Source: Thiomicrospira sp. ALE5
GTDB lineage: Bacteria; Pseudomonadota; Gammaproteobacteria; Thiomicrospirales; Thiomicrospiraceae
DNA: 64,000 nt
Assembly: GCF_900112445.1 (NCBI RefSeq)
Contig: NZ_FOYY01000003.1
Span: 631,960 to 695,959, forward strand
Direction: 5' to 3'
The position numbers and the translations under genes are program-made. The notes below the pieces were generated by a model. That model searched no databases. It saw only the letters and a list, made by a program, of their open reading frames with translations, and had not been told where the DNA came from. This document shows positions 47,105 to 58,129 of the stretch, piece by piece (position 1 is the stretch's first letter; each line of letters opens with the position of its first letter).

Positions 47105-48408
47105 GCTCTTCACAATCTATGCTAAGTCGCCGTGATTTGATTAAACGCTTTGGCGCGGCAGCGGTGGCTGGCACCGGCCTGTTTGGTTTTAGCAACCAGG
47201 CCTGGTCAAGTAAATCGGCACATATTGTTATTGTCGGTGGCGGCATCGGTGGTGCGGCCACCGCCAAATACTTGCGCCTCGCCCATGGCAAGGTTCGCAT
47301 TACTCTGGTAGAGCCGAACCCAGAATACACCTTCTGCCCGGGCAGTAACGAGGTATTTAACGGTCACGAAACCTTAGAAAACCTGACCTTTAACTATGAC
47401 ACCATGCGCCAGCGTTATGGCGTCAATGTGATTCAAGACAAGGCGGTAGCGATTGATTACGCAAAACGCCAGTTGCGTCTTGGGTCGGGAGAAAACGTCA
47501 GCTACGACAAGCTGGTGGTATCGACCGGACCAGATTTTATCTATGACGCAGTTGAGGGCTATAGTGCCGCCCATGCAGCAGGCGATTTGCCACATGCTTG
47601 GAAAGCAGGCGCACAAACCGCCAAGCTCAAAGCGCAACTTGATGCCATGCCACAAGGGGGTGTATTTGTGATGTCATCACCGGATGGCGCCTATCGTTGC
47701 CCACCGGCTCCTTATGAGCGGGTCTCGATGATTGCCGATCAACTATCGCGCACCAATCCCACCGCGAAATTAATTATTCTCGATTCTAAAAACCGCTATA
47801 CCTTCCAGGAGCACTATGAACACTACTGGACAGAGCGCTATGGCTTTGGCACCGAAAATGAAGTCATTAGCTGGGTGGCGGAAAAGGATGGTGGCCGTGC
47901 AGTTAAACTCGATGCGCGCAATAAAACCCTGATCACCGCCAGTGGTGAAAAAATTAAAGCGGATGTCATCAATATTATCCCCCCGCACAAAGCATCAAAG
48001 TTTGCGATAGATGCAGGCCTGGCACAAGGTCAGCGTTGGGTGGATTTTGAAGCCAAAACCTTTAAATCCTTAGTAGACCCGAATGTCTATGTAATTGGCG
48101 ATATGGTGAATGCCCCGATGTCGAAAACCGGCATGATTGCCAGCAACCAAGCCAAGGTGGTGGTCGAATCGATTGTTGCCGACTTGGAAGGCCGTGAACC
48201 CGGCACGCCGTTTATTGCCAATAACTGTGTGGCCATTATTTCCGATGACTATGGCATGACCATTGCCGACACCCATCGTTTTGCCGGTGACCGTTATTTG
48301 GTGCAACAGCGCATTTCCGAGGTGACGGATAACCCCTATGTTCGCCATATCCGCGCTGACTTAGCGAAAAACTGGCAACGTACTTTCCGCAAAGAAATCT
48401 TTCACTAA
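47101..48408 (+). CDS. fccB: Flavocytochrome c sulfide dehydrogenase flavoprotein subunit
   Basis: FAD enzyme oxidising sulfide to sulfur or polysulfide in the periplasm. A twin-arginine signal (SRRDLIKRFGAAAVAG, residues about 9-24) exports it folded. The FAD motif is VIVGGGIGGAATAKYL (near 41). The redox-active cysteine pair of the FCSD family is seen as YRCPPAPYERV (C200) and NNCVAIIS (C376). The length of 435 residues is standard. It lies between a monoheme cytochrome gene and a diheme FccA-like gene, flavoprotein before diheme cytochrome, the reverse of the usual fccA-fccB order. SoxF is an equivalent name. Confidence in family is high; its linkage to bd-like genes is the novelty. Confidence 0.92.
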   Translation: MSSSQSMLSRRDLIKRFGAAAVAGTGLFGFSNQAWSSKSAHIVIVGGGIGGAATAKYLRLAHGKVRITLVEPNPEYTFCPGSNEVFNGHETLENLTFNYDTMRQRYGVNVIQDKAVAIDYAKRQLRLGSGENVSYDKLVVSTGPDFIYDAVEGYSAAHAAGDLPHAWKAGAQTAKLKAQLDAMPQGGVFVMSSPDGAYRCPPAPYERVSMIADQLSRTNPTAKLIILDSKNRYTFQEHYEHYWTERYGFGTENEVISWVAEKDGGRAVKLDARNKTLITASGEKIKADVINIIPPHKASKFAIDAGLAQGQRWVDFEAKTFKSLVDPNVYVIGDMVNAPMSKTGMIASNQAKVVVESIVADLEGREPGTPFIANNCVAIISDDYGMTIADTHRFAGDRYLVQQRISEVTDNPYVRHIRADLAKNWQRTFRKEIFH

Positions 48409-48424
48409 GGCCAAGGAGACTAAC

Positions 48425-49153
48425 ATGACCAAAACCAACCGTTTATCAAACGCCCTGGCCGGTGCATTATCCGCTTTGCTGATCAGCACAGCCGGTGCAA
48501 GCTTGGCCGCCGAACCTAAAGTTGAGGCGAAGGCTTGGACACATATCGAATGGAACCAAGCCCTCAGCGAAATGCCGCAAGGTGACGCGTTACGTGGTGC
48601 ACAATTACACCGCGATGGTCTCTGTATGACGTGTCACGGTGACGCTGGTGTCGCGCCCTCACGCAATGCGCCCAGCCTAGCCGGACAGACCAAGGAATAC
48701 ACCTACAAAACCCTACTGGATTATCAATCTGGTTTGCGTAATGAAGGGGATGGCAAGGCCAAACTGATGCAAGCCGCCACCCTGCCGATGTCCAACCAAG
48801 ACATGGCGGATCTCGCGGTTTATTATGCGCAGCAGGCGTTGCCGATTCGGGTCACACAACCGCAGACCGAACCAAAAATAGATCACATGATCCGCAAGGG
48901 TGAAGTCAATCGGATGATTATCGCCTGTGCATCTTGTCACGGCGCACATGGTGAAGGCAATGGCATTACCCCTGCCCTTGCCGGTCAAACCAGCGACTAT
49001 TTTGTGCGCACCATGCAGGCTTACCGTGACAAAAAACGCCGCAATGACATTCACGAAGGCATGGCGCAGTTCGCCTATGAATTGACCGATGCCGAAATTC
49101 AAGCACTCGCCGATTATTACGCCGGACTTGGTTATCAAGGAGGTGCCAAATGA
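48425..49153 (+). CDS. fccA: Diheme cytochrome c, FccA/cytochrome c4-like
   Basis: A 242-residue exported cytochrome. The signal peptide ends near SLAAEP. The two heme sites are CMTCHG (C67) and CASCHG (C168), each in a repeated class I cytochrome fold ending in LADYYAGL-type helices. AAGGAG precedes the ATG. It follows fccB by 16 nt and is the natural partner subunit of the flavoprotein, although plain cytochrome c4 cannot be excluded. Its stop overlaps the start of a 32-residue membrane peptide by 4 nt. Confidence 0.82.
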   Translation: MTKTNRLSNALAGALSALLISTAGASLAAEPKVEAKAWTHIEWNQALSEMPQGDALRGAQLHRDGLCMTCHGDAGVAPSRNAPSLAGQTKEYTYKTLLDYQSGLRNEGDGKAKLMQAATLPMSNQDMADLAVYYAQQALPIRVTQPQTEPKIDHMIRKGEVNRMIIACASCHGAHGEGNGITPALAGQTSDYFVRTMQAYRDKKRRNDIHEGMAQFAYELTDAEIQALADYYAGLGYQGGAK

Positions 49154-49248
49154 ACGGAATCAAAGCCATTATCTGGGGCATTATCCTCACCTTCGGCTCA
49201 ATTGCCCTCATTTGGCTGTTGAGCCTACTTACTGTTGTGTCAACTTAA
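49150..49248 (+). CDS. 32-residue single-span membrane peptide at the operon end
   Basis: The ORF starts with ATG overlapping the fccA-like stop (ATGA) behind GGAGG, and encodes a peptide beginning MNGIKAIIWGIILTFGSIAL and ending LLTVVST. It is almost entirely one hydrophobic helix. The strong ribosome site, the coupling and the terminator right after it support a real gene. Small single-span subunits such as CydX stabilise bd oxidases, so an accessory role in the bd-like complex is inferred; there is no clear sequence match to CydX. Confidence 0.65.
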   Translation: MNGIKAIIWGIILTFGSIALIWLLSLLTVVST

Positions 49249-49282
49249 ACACAACAACATCCAAATCCTTCTCCTCAGGATA

Positions 49283-49304
49283 GCCCGCTTCGGCGGGTTT
49301 TTTG
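49283..49304 (+). terminator. Intrinsic terminator of the bd-like/sulfide dehydrogenase operon
   Basis: CCCGC (49284-49288), a TTCG tetraloop and GCGGG (49293-49297) are followed by six T. This is a textbook terminator 35 nt after the last small ORF, on the plus strand only. Confidence 0.9.
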
Positions 49305-49311
49305 TTAGCCC

Positions 49312-50187
49312 CTAAAATTGATAACGCACCCCTAATCCCGCGCCCACAGTCGGCTCAAGATCATACGTATCTTGTCGATTGCCGCGCTGATTATAGGTTT
49401 CAAACTCATAAAACGGAATATAGCGCAAACTAGCAAATACTTCCCATGCCGGCGCAGGGCGATGAATCAATCGAATATCGGTTTGCCAATTACTAATCTC
49501 AACATAACCATCGGCTTCAATGACACTGTCTTTGGCTAATTTTGCCAAGATTCGTTGATAGGCCAAGCCTGCGCTCACTTGCCAGTCAGCCGCAAAACCA
49601 TAATTAACAAAACTACGCGGAAAACCGAGCGTGGCACTCCAGCCTTCAAACTCATTGGCGCGATAACTCAAACCTACCGCCGGTAAGATACGTGATTGCA
49701 CAGGATGATAGCGATAACTAAAACCAGCAATAATATCCAAATCCGGATTAAGACTATAAAAACCTAAACTCAACAAATTGACACTGGTTGCATCATTCAT
49801 CTTCTTTTCATAGTTCACCCCCAAACCCAACGTATTGAGCCAACGCCAACTTGGATTAATCCTGGCCATATAACCGGTGCTAATATTAAAAGATTCAAGC
49901 TGTTTTATCGGCTTGGTCTGCTGGTCACCAAAAGGCAGCTCGGCTATATTTTTAGTATCAATATTCCAATGTTGGTAGTCCATGCTGATATAACGATTAG
50001 AGATCTTAAGTTTAGCGACATCCAATGACAATTCACCGCGACTGTTGTCAAATCGTGACGATTGAAAATTATCATACTCAAATTCAATCGCGGGCTTCCA
50101 GGCCAAGGATTGATCATCATTAGCCGCATAAATGACTGTGTTATAACTGACCAGGCCTGCTAAAACGGCCATATATCGAATTTTCAA
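49312..50187 (-). CDS. Putative outer-membrane beta-barrel protein
   Basis: About 291 residues with a signal peptide (MKIRYMAVLAGLVSYNTVIYA) and no known enzymatic motif. The mature part has alternating hydrophobic/polar strands with many aromatic residues and ends VGAGLGVRYQF, with the C-terminal phenylalanine used for outer-membrane insertion. TTG at 50187 is preferred, 6 nt after GGAGG; a TTG at 50193 abuts the ribosome site. It is convergent with the sulfide operon. It may belong to a family of uncharacterised barrels (DUF6268-like), but I do not recognise it with confidence. Confidence 0.7.
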   Translation of the reverse strand: MKIRYMAVLAGLVSYNTVIYAANDDQSLAWKPAIEFEYDNFQSSRFDNSRGELSLDVAKLKISNRYISMDYQHWNIDTKNIAELPFGDQQTKPIKQLESFNISTGYMARINPSWRWLNTLGLGVNYEKKMNDATSVNLLSLGFYSLNPDLDIIAGFSYRYHPVQSRILPAVGLSYRANEFEGWSATLGFPRSFVNYGFAADWQVSAGLAYQRILAKLAKDSVIEADGYVEISNWQTDIRLIHRPAPAWEVFASLRYIPFYEFETYNQRGNRQDTYDLEPTVGAGLGVRYQF

Positions 50188-50319
50188 ATCCAACCTCCAG
50201 GGTTATTTCACTAGGGTCTTGTGCCATCACGCTTAGTACACGAAGGTTTACATCAAAACACATCAAGACTAAACTGTTGTTAAGTATAAACATTTCGATT
50301 TAGCAAGAGCGATTAGATT

Positions 50320-50958
50320 ATGGACATAGGTGGAAGCTTGGCTTACATTCCGTCTGCTTGGGCGCCCAAGGCCACCTCTGCACTCAATACCCAACAGAGT
50401 CAGCCGGTACCTATCACACCCACTGCAACAGCAGACGAAAGCGCTAATCCGTCTATATCATCCCCAACTAGTCAAAATCCTTTAGCGGCTAGCGATACCG
50501 CCACCGATCTTCGTGAAGATGCCAAAGAACGTCAGCAGCGCCAAGCCTATGAACAAGTGATAGCGCAATTACAAGCACGTGACCGGGAGGTCAGAGCGCA
50601 TGAACAGGCGCATCTTAGTGCCGCTGGACCCTATGCGACAGGCGGCATTCAATATGATTATCAGACTGGGCCAGATGGCCAGCTTTATGCTGTCGGAGGC
50701 TCGGTTGGGATAGACACATCACCCATTCCAGGTGACCCTGAAGCGACCATGCAAAAAATGCAAGTTGTGCAACGCGCAGCCCTAGCTCCAGCTGAACCCT
50801 CTGGCCAGGATATCAAAGTGGCCGCTCAAGCGGCACAACAAGCGGCTCAAGCACGAATTGAATTACAAAACGAAAGTACACAACAAGTCAGTGAAGATGA
50901 TACTAGCCTTAATGAACGCAACCTATTTGAGGCGCGCCTCTTGTTGCAAAGCAGCTAA
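50320..50958 (+). CDS. SprA-family putative metalloprotease-related protein
   Basis: A 212-residue protein. A low-complexity, Ala/Thr/Ser/Pro-rich N-terminus (about 15-75) leads into the conserved block REVRAHEQAHLSAAGPYA with an HExxH-like HEQAH, then GGIQYDYQTGPDG, YAVGGSVGID and PGDPEATMQKMQVV. This is the signature of the SprA-related family. Annotated proteins are called putative metalloproteases; activity is not established to my knowledge. It has no signal peptide. Its stop is 4 nt from the convergent large kinase gene. Confidence 0.82.
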   Translation: MDIGGSLAYIPSAWAPKATSALNTQQSQPVPITPTATADESANPSISSPTSQNPLAASDTATDLREDAKERQQRQAYEQVIAQLQARDREVRAHEQAHLSAAGPYATGGIQYDYQTGPDGQLYAVGGSVGIDTSPIPGDPEATMQKMQVVQRAALAPAEPSGQDIKVAAQAAQQAAQARIELQNESTQQVSEDDTSLNERNLFEARLLLQSS

Positions 50959-50962
50959 GTAT

Positions 50963-53900
50963 TCAAGCATCCGCTATTATCCATTTATTTCGTCCACTTT
51001 CTTTTGCCTCATACAGAGCGCTGTCGGCCTCTTTTAATAACGCATTTGCGTCATCAGCATCATTAAGCTTGGCACTCGCGCCCCCTAAACTAATGGTGAT
51101 CCACTTAGACGCGTCGGAATAATCATGCGGAATCTGTAAATCTTCAACCGCTTTACGCAAAGACTCAGTGATAGATGCGACACCTTGTGCATCGGTCTCG
51201 GGTAAAATCACTGCAAACTCTTCACCACCATAACGCGCCACGAGGTCTGCCGGCCGCTTGATAATCGACTTGAGGGATTGGGCTACTCGCACTAGACAAT
51301 TATCGCCTTTGCCGTGCCCATAGTTGTCATTAAAGGCTTTAAAGTAGTCAATATCTAGCATAATCAACCCTAAAGGTTGACCGCTACGTGCTAAACGCTG
51401 ACTTTCTTTGCTCAAAGTTGTATCAAACAACCGTCTATTGGCTAAATGGGTTAAACCATCTATCTGTGACATCTGCTCAAATAAGTCTGTTTTTAACTTT
51501 AATGCCAAATGATTGCGCACTCTCGATTTCACGATGGGTAGGTGGAAAGGCTTAGAAATATAATCCACTGCACCTAAATTCAGTCCTTTTTCCTCATCAT
51601 GCTTTTGGTCAAGTGCAGACACAAAGATAATAGGAATATTTTGCGTCTCAAGATCATTTTTTAACGCCTGACACACTTGATAGCCGTCCATATCAGGCAT
51701 CATAATATCCAGTAAGATCAAATCTGGATAAGGCTTGGATCTTGCAAGCTCTAAGGCTTTATAACCCGAGTTAGCCACTTTAATACGGTAGTCCGCTCTT
51801 AAACTGTTGGCTAAAATTTTGACATTTGTAGGGGCGTCATCAACAATCAAAATAAGTGGCTTCTCATCATGCATGAGTGCCGCCACTTGGTTATTGATAG
51901 CAGTATCACCCGAATGTATTGCGATAGGATCTTCTACCACTGCATCAGACGCTTCGTCCACGGGCTGCTCCGCTTCGGACTGCCAATCTAAATAAGTCAT
52001 TAACACCTGCTGCAACTGGACCTGGTCAATAGGTTTAGCGAGATGCGCATCCATGCCTGCCGCCAAGGCTTTTTGCTTATCCTCAACCATGGCGGCAGCG
52101 GTTAAGGCAATAATCGGTAAGGTTTTATTAAAACTACGAATGGCTTGTGTTGCCTGATACCCATCCATCACCGGCATTTGAATGTCCATCAACACCAAGT
52201 CATAATTATGCTGTTTAACCGCCGCAACACCTAGCTCACCATTCTCCGCAAAAGAAACCTTGAGATTCAGCATTGATAACATTTCATTGGCGACTTCGCG
52301 GTTTATTTCATTATCCTCCACAACCAGGATATGGTGCCCTTTAAAGCTAACCGATGCTGCCGCATCCATCACACCTAACTGATTCAACCGTCCAAATTCA
52401 GTCAACGCATCATACAGGCCAGAAGGCGTGAAAGGCTTATACAACACTGGTATATCTGTGATACCGGCATCAATCTCACCCAGATCATCACCAACACTCA
52501 ATACTAACAAGGCAGGCAGCGTACGATCCTGATCAGCAGCTGAATAGATGCTCTTAACCTGTTGCAACAATTCATAACCATTAAATGAATTTTGAATATC
52601 GTTATCAACAATCACCATCTTATAAAAACGGTCATCTTCGAGGTGATGATTGATGAATTGATAGGCCTCTTCTGCCGATTGCGCCTCATCGACCTCGACT
52701 TGCCAAGAACTCAGAATTTGTACTAATACATCACGCGACCTTGACTGATGATCAACAATCAACGCGCGACAAGGGCCTGGATCACAATAAAAACGGTGCT
52801 TTGCTTGCTGAACTTGCTCTACTACCGGCAGTAATAAATCAAAGCTAAACACCGAACCCTTATTCTTCTCTGACTCAATCGCAATATCAGAGCCCTGCAT
52901 TAAGTGCACTAATCGTTGACTGATGACTAAGCCTAACCCAGAACCACCATGCTTACGAGTAATCGAGGTATCCGCTTGTACAAACGCCTTAAACAAGTTA
53001 TTACGTTGTTGCTCAGTCATACCCAAGCCTGTATCACGCACTGCAAACACTAATTTAGCATAATCGCCTCTCAATGAATCACAGCTTATGCACAGCTCAA
53101 CTTCGCCCCTATCGGTAAATTTAATCGCGTTACCGACTAAATTTGTTAAAACCTGAGTTAGTCGCAAGCTATCCCCTTTAAAAGATACGGGGACATTTGA
53201 ATCAACATTAAAAATCAATTCAATATCCTTTGCGGCCGCTTGCTCCGTAAACAATACCGACAGTTGATCTAAAACCTGAGATAGCTCAAATTCAATCTGC
53301 TCTACCTCCATGCGCCCACTTTCAATTTTTGAAAAATCTAACACATCATTGATAATACGCAGCAGTAGCTGACCTGCATTGTGCATTTGCAAGGTGCGTC
53401 TCGATGCACTATTAGACAGGCTAGTGTCATTAAGCAGCACGCTGCTTAAACCAATCACCGCATTAAGCGGCGTTCTAATTTCATGACTCATATTGGCCAA
53501 AAATTCCGATTTGGCGCGACTAGCCTGATCTGCGCTTAACTTCGCCTCCGATATCTCGATTAAGGCCTGGTGCTGTCTAGCAAGTAAGCGGTTGAATGCC
53601 AGCATTAGACGCCCCAACTCATCGTGCCTATCTATCTCAATATCGACTTTACGCTGGAAATCATCGACAGCCAATCCATCAACCTGATCAGCATAATCTT
53701 CTAAAGGCTGCAACAAATGCTTTAAAAAACGGTTTAATAGCAACATGGTAATAATTAAGATGATTGCTAAAAACCCATACAAAGTAATCAACAGCGTGAC
53801 TAAAGGCGCAAAAAGCTCCGCGGTCGATATACGATTGACCACATGCCACGAAAAACCTTCAATCGGCGAACTACTAAACATAAATCGTTCACCTTGGTCA

Positions 53901-54658
53901 TTGTGGGCAAAACCAGAGCCAACGCCAGACATCACCGCCTGCAAACACTCACAGCTTTCGGCATGCGATGACAAAGGCGTATAAACTAAATTTCGATCAT
54001 AGGCAGAGACAATTAAATCCTGTTCAATATCAATGACAAACATACCGCCAAGGGGTTCAACAGAGTAACGAATAGCTAAATCAGCTAGAAAATTATCTTC
54101 GTGTAGCAGTGTTATGCCAAACAACACACCCACCACCTGGTTTTGGTTATCTATTATGGGCACAGCGATATTGAATATGGGTTGTCTTAGCACCTTACCT
54201 GTTATGGGTGGCGTTATAACCGACTGCCCGGTGCTAAACACCTGTTGAATAAACTGACGATTGCTCACATCCGTGCCCAATCTATTTGCAATAACCGGTG
54301 CATCATTAATAATCATGCCGTGCTGATCAACTACTACCAAACCATTATTAAAAAAAGTATGCAAACGGACACGGTTCTCTAATAACCTTTGAATTTCCTG
54401 CTCAGGCAACAATCCATTATCACCAACCAAATGCACAGCAAAACCTTGCAAGGTATCAATGCGGTCTCGCATTTCATCTTGAATAATACTGGCTACTGTC
54501 GTATTGGCTCGCTGTTGCTCAGTAATTAAGGACTGTTTGGTCTCTTGATAAACCAACCAACCGATCAAACCACTGACCAGAATAAAGACCACTAACAGGG
54601 TCAACTGGACAAATAAGATCACCCTGTTTTTTAAACTAGCATGTAATGATAAGCCCAT
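50963..54658 (-). CDS. Hybrid sensor kinase with three receiver domains and a GGDEF domain
   Basis: A 1231-residue signalling protein. A first span at about 15-38, a dCache periplasmic sensor to about 285, a second span, HAMP (about 315-365), HisKA with [15 protein letters not shown], HATPase ([19 protein letters not shown]), then three receivers. The first (about 640-755) is degenerate. The second has [14 protein letters not shown] and the third [14 protein letters not shown]. The C-terminal GGDEF domain has an intact GGEEF and an I-site RPAD. It can therefore join phosphorelay and c-di-GMP output in one chain. Its ATG overlaps the stop of the frameshifted kinase by 1 nt (TAATG). It is the last gene of the sensor run. 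Confidence 0.92.
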   Translation of the reverse strand: MGLSLHASLKNRVILFVQLTLLVVFILVSGLIGWLVYQETKQSLITEQQRANTTVASIIQDEMRDRIDTLQGFAVHLVGDNGLLPEQEIQRLLENRVRLHTFFNNGLVVVDQHGMIINDAPVIANRLGTDVSNRQFIQQVFSTGQSVITPPITGKVLRQPIFNIAVPIIDNQNQVVGVLFGITLLHEDNFLADLAIRYSVEPLGGMFVIDIEQDLIVSAYDRNLVYTPLSSHAESCECLQAVMSGVGSGFAHNDQGERFMFSSSPIEGFSWHVVNRISTAELFAPLVTLLITLYGFLAIILIITMLLLNRFLKHLLQPLEDYADQVDGLAVDDFQRKVDIEIDRHDELGRLMLAFNRLLARQHQALIEISEAKLSADQASRAKSEFLANMSHEIRTPLNAVIGLSSVLLNDTSLSNSASRRTLQMHNAGQLLLRIINDVLDFSKIESGRMEVEQIEFELSQVLDQLSVLFTEQAAAKDIELIFNVDSNVPVSFKGDSLRLTQVLTNLVGNAIKFTDRGEVELCISCDSLRGDYAKLVFAVRDTGLGMTEQQRNNLFKAFVQADTSITRKHGGSGLGLVISQRLVHLMQGSDIAIESEKNKGSVFSFDLLLPVVEQVQQAKHRFYCDPGPCRALIVDHQSRSRDVLVQILSSWQVEVDEAQSAEEAYQFINHHLEDDRFYKMVIVDNDIQNSFNGYELLQQVKSIYSAADQDRTLPALLVLSVGDDLGEIDAGITDIPVLYKPFTPSGLYDALTEFGRLNQLGVMDAAASVSFKGHHILVVEDNEINREVANEMLSMLNLKVSFAENGELGVAAVKQHNYDLVLMDIQMPVMDGYQATQAIRSFNKTLPIIALTAAAMVEDKQKALAAGMDAHLAKPIDQVQLQQVLMTYLDWQSEAEQPVDEASDAVVEDPIAIHSGDTAINNQVAALMHDEKPLILIVDDAPTNVKILANSLRADYRIKVANSGYKALELARSKPYPDLILLDIMMPDMDGYQVCQALKNDLETQNIPIIFVSALDQKHDEEKGLNLGAVDYISKPFHLPIVKSRVRNHLALKLKTDLFEQMSQIDGLTHLANRRLFDTTLSKESQRLARSGQPLGLIMLDIDYFKAFNDNYGHGKGDNCLVRVAQSLKSIIKRPADLVARYGGEEFAVILPETDAQGVASITESLRKAVEDLQIPHDYSDASKWITISLGGASAKLNDADDANALLKEADSALYEAKESGRNKWIIADA

Positions 54659-55487
54659 TAATCAACCCTTTTAATCCCTGCAGCTTTTTCTGCAACGTCT
54701 TCTTTGTGTGCTTTTTTCAATGGAATTTTAAAACTAAAACAGAAGCCTGTTTGCCATACCGACTCAATGATCAGTGGGTTACCGCCCAATGCCTTAATCA
54801 ATTTTTCTGCAATCACCAAGCCAAGCCCTGTTCCCCCATAACGCTGGGTAATTGAGTTATCTGCTTGACTAAAAGGTTGCAGTAATCGTGCCTGTTGCTC
54901 ACGGGTCATACCAATCCCCGTATCTGTTACGGCAAAACATAAGCAGGCTTGCTGATTATCAGCATGGTGTTCTTCAACAACTTCTAGGGTGATCTCACCT
55001 TGCTCGGTAAACTTAATCGCATTATTGAGTAGATTATTAAGTATTTGCTTTAGCCTGAGCTCATCCGTCATTATATACTGAGTTGTATCGAGTTGGACGT
55101 GCAACTTAAACACCAGCCCTTTTTGCTTGGTTATGGGACCATGTATCTCTAGTAAGCTTTTCAATAAGGTTTTAAGCTGAAAAGCACTTGGTTCAATGGC
55201 AACCTTATTGACTTCAATTTTAGAAAAATCTAACACATCATTTAGGATAGCTAACAATGATGGCCTGACTGTTGAATCTTCGCTAACAAACGATTAATTT
55301 TGGTATCTTTTGACTGGGCTATTGCCACCTGAATTAAGCCTAGGATGCCATTCATTGGCGTGCGCACTTCATGACTCATATTAGCCAGAAAAGCCGACTT
55401 GGCTTCACTGGCTGCCTGCGCCTCAACTAAAGCTTGTTTTAAGGCTATAAATGCTTTTTGCGCTGATTTAACATTCAACCGCTTCAT
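54658..55487 (-). pseudogene. Histidine kinase (HisKA-HATPase) split by a frameshift
   Basis: ATG at 55487, coupled by ATGA overlap to the upstream GGDEF-EAL gene, opens a HisKA segment with [16 protein letters not shown]. The frame stops at 55251 after KIQQSG. The continuation [10 protein letters not shown] with the full HATPase ([23 protein letters not shown]) lies in another frame ending at 54658. A single missing base near 55262-55268 explains the break, since restoring it gives the usual QSG-x-SLLAIL join. The repaired protein would be about 276 residues with no sensor or receiver. There is no homopolymer slip site. It may be a true mutation or a sequencing error. Confidence 0.75.
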
Positions 55488-58129
55488 GAGAGGTCATGCG
55501 CTTGACAGTGATTTAATTTAATAAACGCATCAGCGGCAAGCGGCGGACTACATAAATAGCCCTGATAACTGTCACAACCGTATTTTTTCAACCACGCCAG
55601 CTGATCCGGTTGTTCCACGCCCTCTGCAATCACATCAAAGCCCAGGTTATGCGCCAACTCTATAATCGCTTTTGACAATTGCTGTTTTTTACTATCGTCT
55701 AAAATATTATCAATAAACTGTTTATCTATCTTTAGCTTACTTAAGGGTAAGTTATGCAAATAGACCAACGACGAATAGCCTGTTCCAAAGTCATCTAACG
55801 CAATCCTCACCCCCATGTTGCGGAGTTTTTGCATAGCGTTAACGGTTTCTTGCTCTTGTCGAATTAACACCGATTCCGTTAACTCAAGCTCTAAGAGCTC
55901 AGCAGGGTAACCTGTTTCCATTAATAAGTCTTTAACCTTGTCCACAAAGTCTGGCTGTTGCCATTGCGATGCCGCTACATTGACCGCAAGAACGCGACCC
56001 GGATAGCCGGCGGCTAACCACATAGCACCCTGCTCTAACACATTACGCATGACCCAATCACCCAGTCGGGTAATCAGGCCAATTTCTTCACAAATCGGAA
56101 TAAAGTGCGCTGGCGACACTAGCCCGATTTCAGGATGACGCCAACGCACCAATGCTTCTGCCGATTCAATGTGTCCGCTAGCCAGATTCACTTGCGGTTG
56201 ATAGTAAACTTCAAATTGATTTTGTAGCAGCGCCTGTTTTAATTGCGCTTCCATCACCAAGCGTTCTTGCGCCTTATAAGTCATGCCCATGTCGAAAAAA
56301 AAAAAACCGCCCCGACCTTCATGTTTGGCCTGATACAAAGCCGTGTCCGCTTGCTGCAACAACTCCTCTGCACTTAACGCCGGATTTTGTAACATACTAA
56401 TTCCAACCGTTGCGCTCAGACTTATCTCGATGCCATTACTTAAGTGTAGTGGGTTAGCCAACTCGGCAATAATAGCGCTGGCAATCCGCGCGGCATCTTC
56501 AGGCTGCTGGAGTTCATCCAAAACAAGCACAAACGTATTGCCCCTTATTCGGGACACCATATCCGTTTTACGGCGCCCTTTCTGCAACAAACTGGCTATG
56601 AGCTTAAGTACCTCATCCCCCAAACTTTGACCATAGCTATCATTAATATTTTTAAACCGGTCAATGTCTATGGCTAATACCGCTAAATGCTCACCCCTCT
56701 GTGGCGGTTTAACATAACGAGACAAGGCTTGATGCAAATGAATAATGAGTAATTGTCGGTTGGCCAGATTAGTTAACGGATCATGATGTGACATGTAATC
56801 GAGCTGCCGTTCGGAATCTTTAAGCTTAGAAATGTCTGCAAACACCCCAATGTAATGGGTTATATTTCCCGAATCATCCGCCAAACTTGAAATGCTCAGC
56901 CATTCTGCAACCAGATCACCATTTTGTTTGCGATTCCAAATTTCACCTTGCCAATTTCCAGATTCTTTTAAATCCTGCCACATCTGGCGATAAAAATCCT
57001 CAGTGTGTCGCCCTGAACGCAACAATCCAGGTGTTTTGCCGACAACCTCTGATTCCTGATAACCCAAAATACGCAAAAACGCCTGATTGACCATTTGAAT
57101 TTCGCCACGAGAGTTAGTCAGCATAATCCCTTCACCGGTATGATCAAACACGGCCGCTGCCACTTTTAAATCCTCAAGCAAAGAACGTTGCTTTTCTTTC
57201 AGGCGCCGATACAACCAACTTAAAAAGAAAACGACCACTAGGCCAAACAACAGCGCTTGCAAAAAACTGCGCCATAGCAACGGCTGAACAATAATCTTTT
57301 TCTCCACAAACGACAACAGGCTCCACGGCATGGCGTCTAGCGTATTGCAATAAAGCCACACCGCTTGGCCTTGTTGATTCTGACAAGACATGTGACCTTC
57401 TGTTAAGCCCATTTCCTTCATTACAATTAAGCGCTCGAAGCCTTCTAGTGGCTGTGTTGACTGTGAAACACTGGCCGAACTCCTAATAGGCGTCTGTGCA
57501 TAAATACGATTATTATCAAAGCGTATCAACAACGTTTGCGCGCTAGCCATACTACTAGGCCAAGATGTCATTAATGGGTCTATAAAATGACTGGGGTTAA
57601 TGTGAAAAACTAGAAAAGCAATCGAATCAGTTTGATTGCCATCCAACCCAATAGGTGCAATTAAATCAAGGTGACGGTGTCCATGCTTATCAACAAAAAT
57701 ATCGGTCAAAATCGGTTTAGCGCGTTCTACTGCCAAAGGAAATAGCTCATGGGTTCGTGTTGGTAAATAGCTAAAGTGTTGACCGACATTTAACGACATC
57801 TGGCCATCGGGTAAGAATAGGGTAATTTGTTTATAGGGTTTGGCATCAAGAAATAGCTTCAGACGTTGTTTAAGCCTTTCTTGCGCAAGCGGATCGTTGA
57901 AACTTTTGGCTACCAAGTCGATAAAAAGTGGGTTATCCGTTAAAACAATAGCATCCGCTTGCCGCTCTTGTAACCAGTGTTCAAGTTGTTGGCTTTTCAA
58001 GCCATTCACTGCGCGCAATTCTTGAAAAGTAGAACGCTCCAGTGTTTGCAGTTGCCAATAAAAACTAGCCAAGCCAAAGGCTAATACTAAAAGCAAACCA
58101 CCGATTACAAAATACAATCTATTCATCAA
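55484..58129 (-). CDS. Cache-PAS-GGDEF-EAL protein, probable c-di-GMP phosphodiesterase
   Basis: 881 residues. An N-terminal span, a periplasmic Cache-like sensor (about 30-275), a second span near 285-305, PAS (about 320-435), GGDEF and EAL. The GGDEF signature is replaced by RGNTF ([12 protein letters not shown]), so cyclase activity is probably lost. The EAL domain is intact with [16 protein letters not shown] and IAEGVEQ, so c-di-GMP hydrolysis is expected, perhaps with the GGDEF part as GTP sensor. Its start overlaps the upstream kinase gene by ATGA, and its stop overlaps the downstream kinase start by ATGA. Confidence 0.92.
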   Translation of the reverse strand: MMNRLYFVIGGLLLVLAFGLASFYWQLQTLERSTFQELRAVNGLKSQQLEHWLQERQADAIVLTDNPLFIDLVAKSFNDPLAQERLKQRLKLFLDAKPYKQITLFLPDGQMSLNVGQHFSYLPTRTHELFPLAVERAKPILTDIFVDKHGHRHLDLIAPIGLDGNQTDSIAFLVFHINPSHFIDPLMTSWPSSMASAQTLLIRFDNNRIYAQTPIRSSASVSQSTQPLEGFERLIVMKEMGLTEGHMSCQNQQGQAVWLYCNTLDAMPWSLLSFVEKKIIVQPLLWRSFLQALLFGLVVVFFLSWLYRRLKEKQRSLLEDLKVAAAVFDHTGEGIMLTNSRGEIQMVNQAFLRILGYQESEVVGKTPGLLRSGRHTEDFYRQMWQDLKESGNWQGEIWNRKQNGDLVAEWLSISSLADDSGNITHYIGVFADISKLKDSERQLDYMSHHDPLTNLANRQLLIIHLHQALSRYVKPPQRGEHLAVLAIDIDRFKNINDSYGQSLGDEVLKLIASLLQKGRRKTDMVSRIRGNTFVLVLDELQQPEDAARIASAIIAELANPLHLSNGIEISLSATVGISMLQNPALSAEELLQQADTALYQAKHEGRGGFFFFDMGMTYKAQERLVMEAQLKQALLQNQFEVYYQPQVNLASGHIESAEALVRWRHPEIGLVSPAHFIPICEEIGLITRLGDWVMRNVLEQGAMWLAAGYPGRVLAVNVAASQWQQPDFVDKVKDLLMETGYPAELLELELTESVLIRQEQETVNAMQKLRNMGVRIALDDFGTGYSSLVYLHNLPLSKLKIDKQFIDNILDDSKKQQLSKAIIELAHNLGFDVIAEGVEQPDQLAWLKKYGCDSYQGYLCSPPLAADAFIKLNHCQAHDLS

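Noticed and set aside
55251-55270. Programmed ribosomal frameshift in the split kinase
   Set aside because: No slippery heptamer, no downstream structure, and no reason to make a HisKA-only product.
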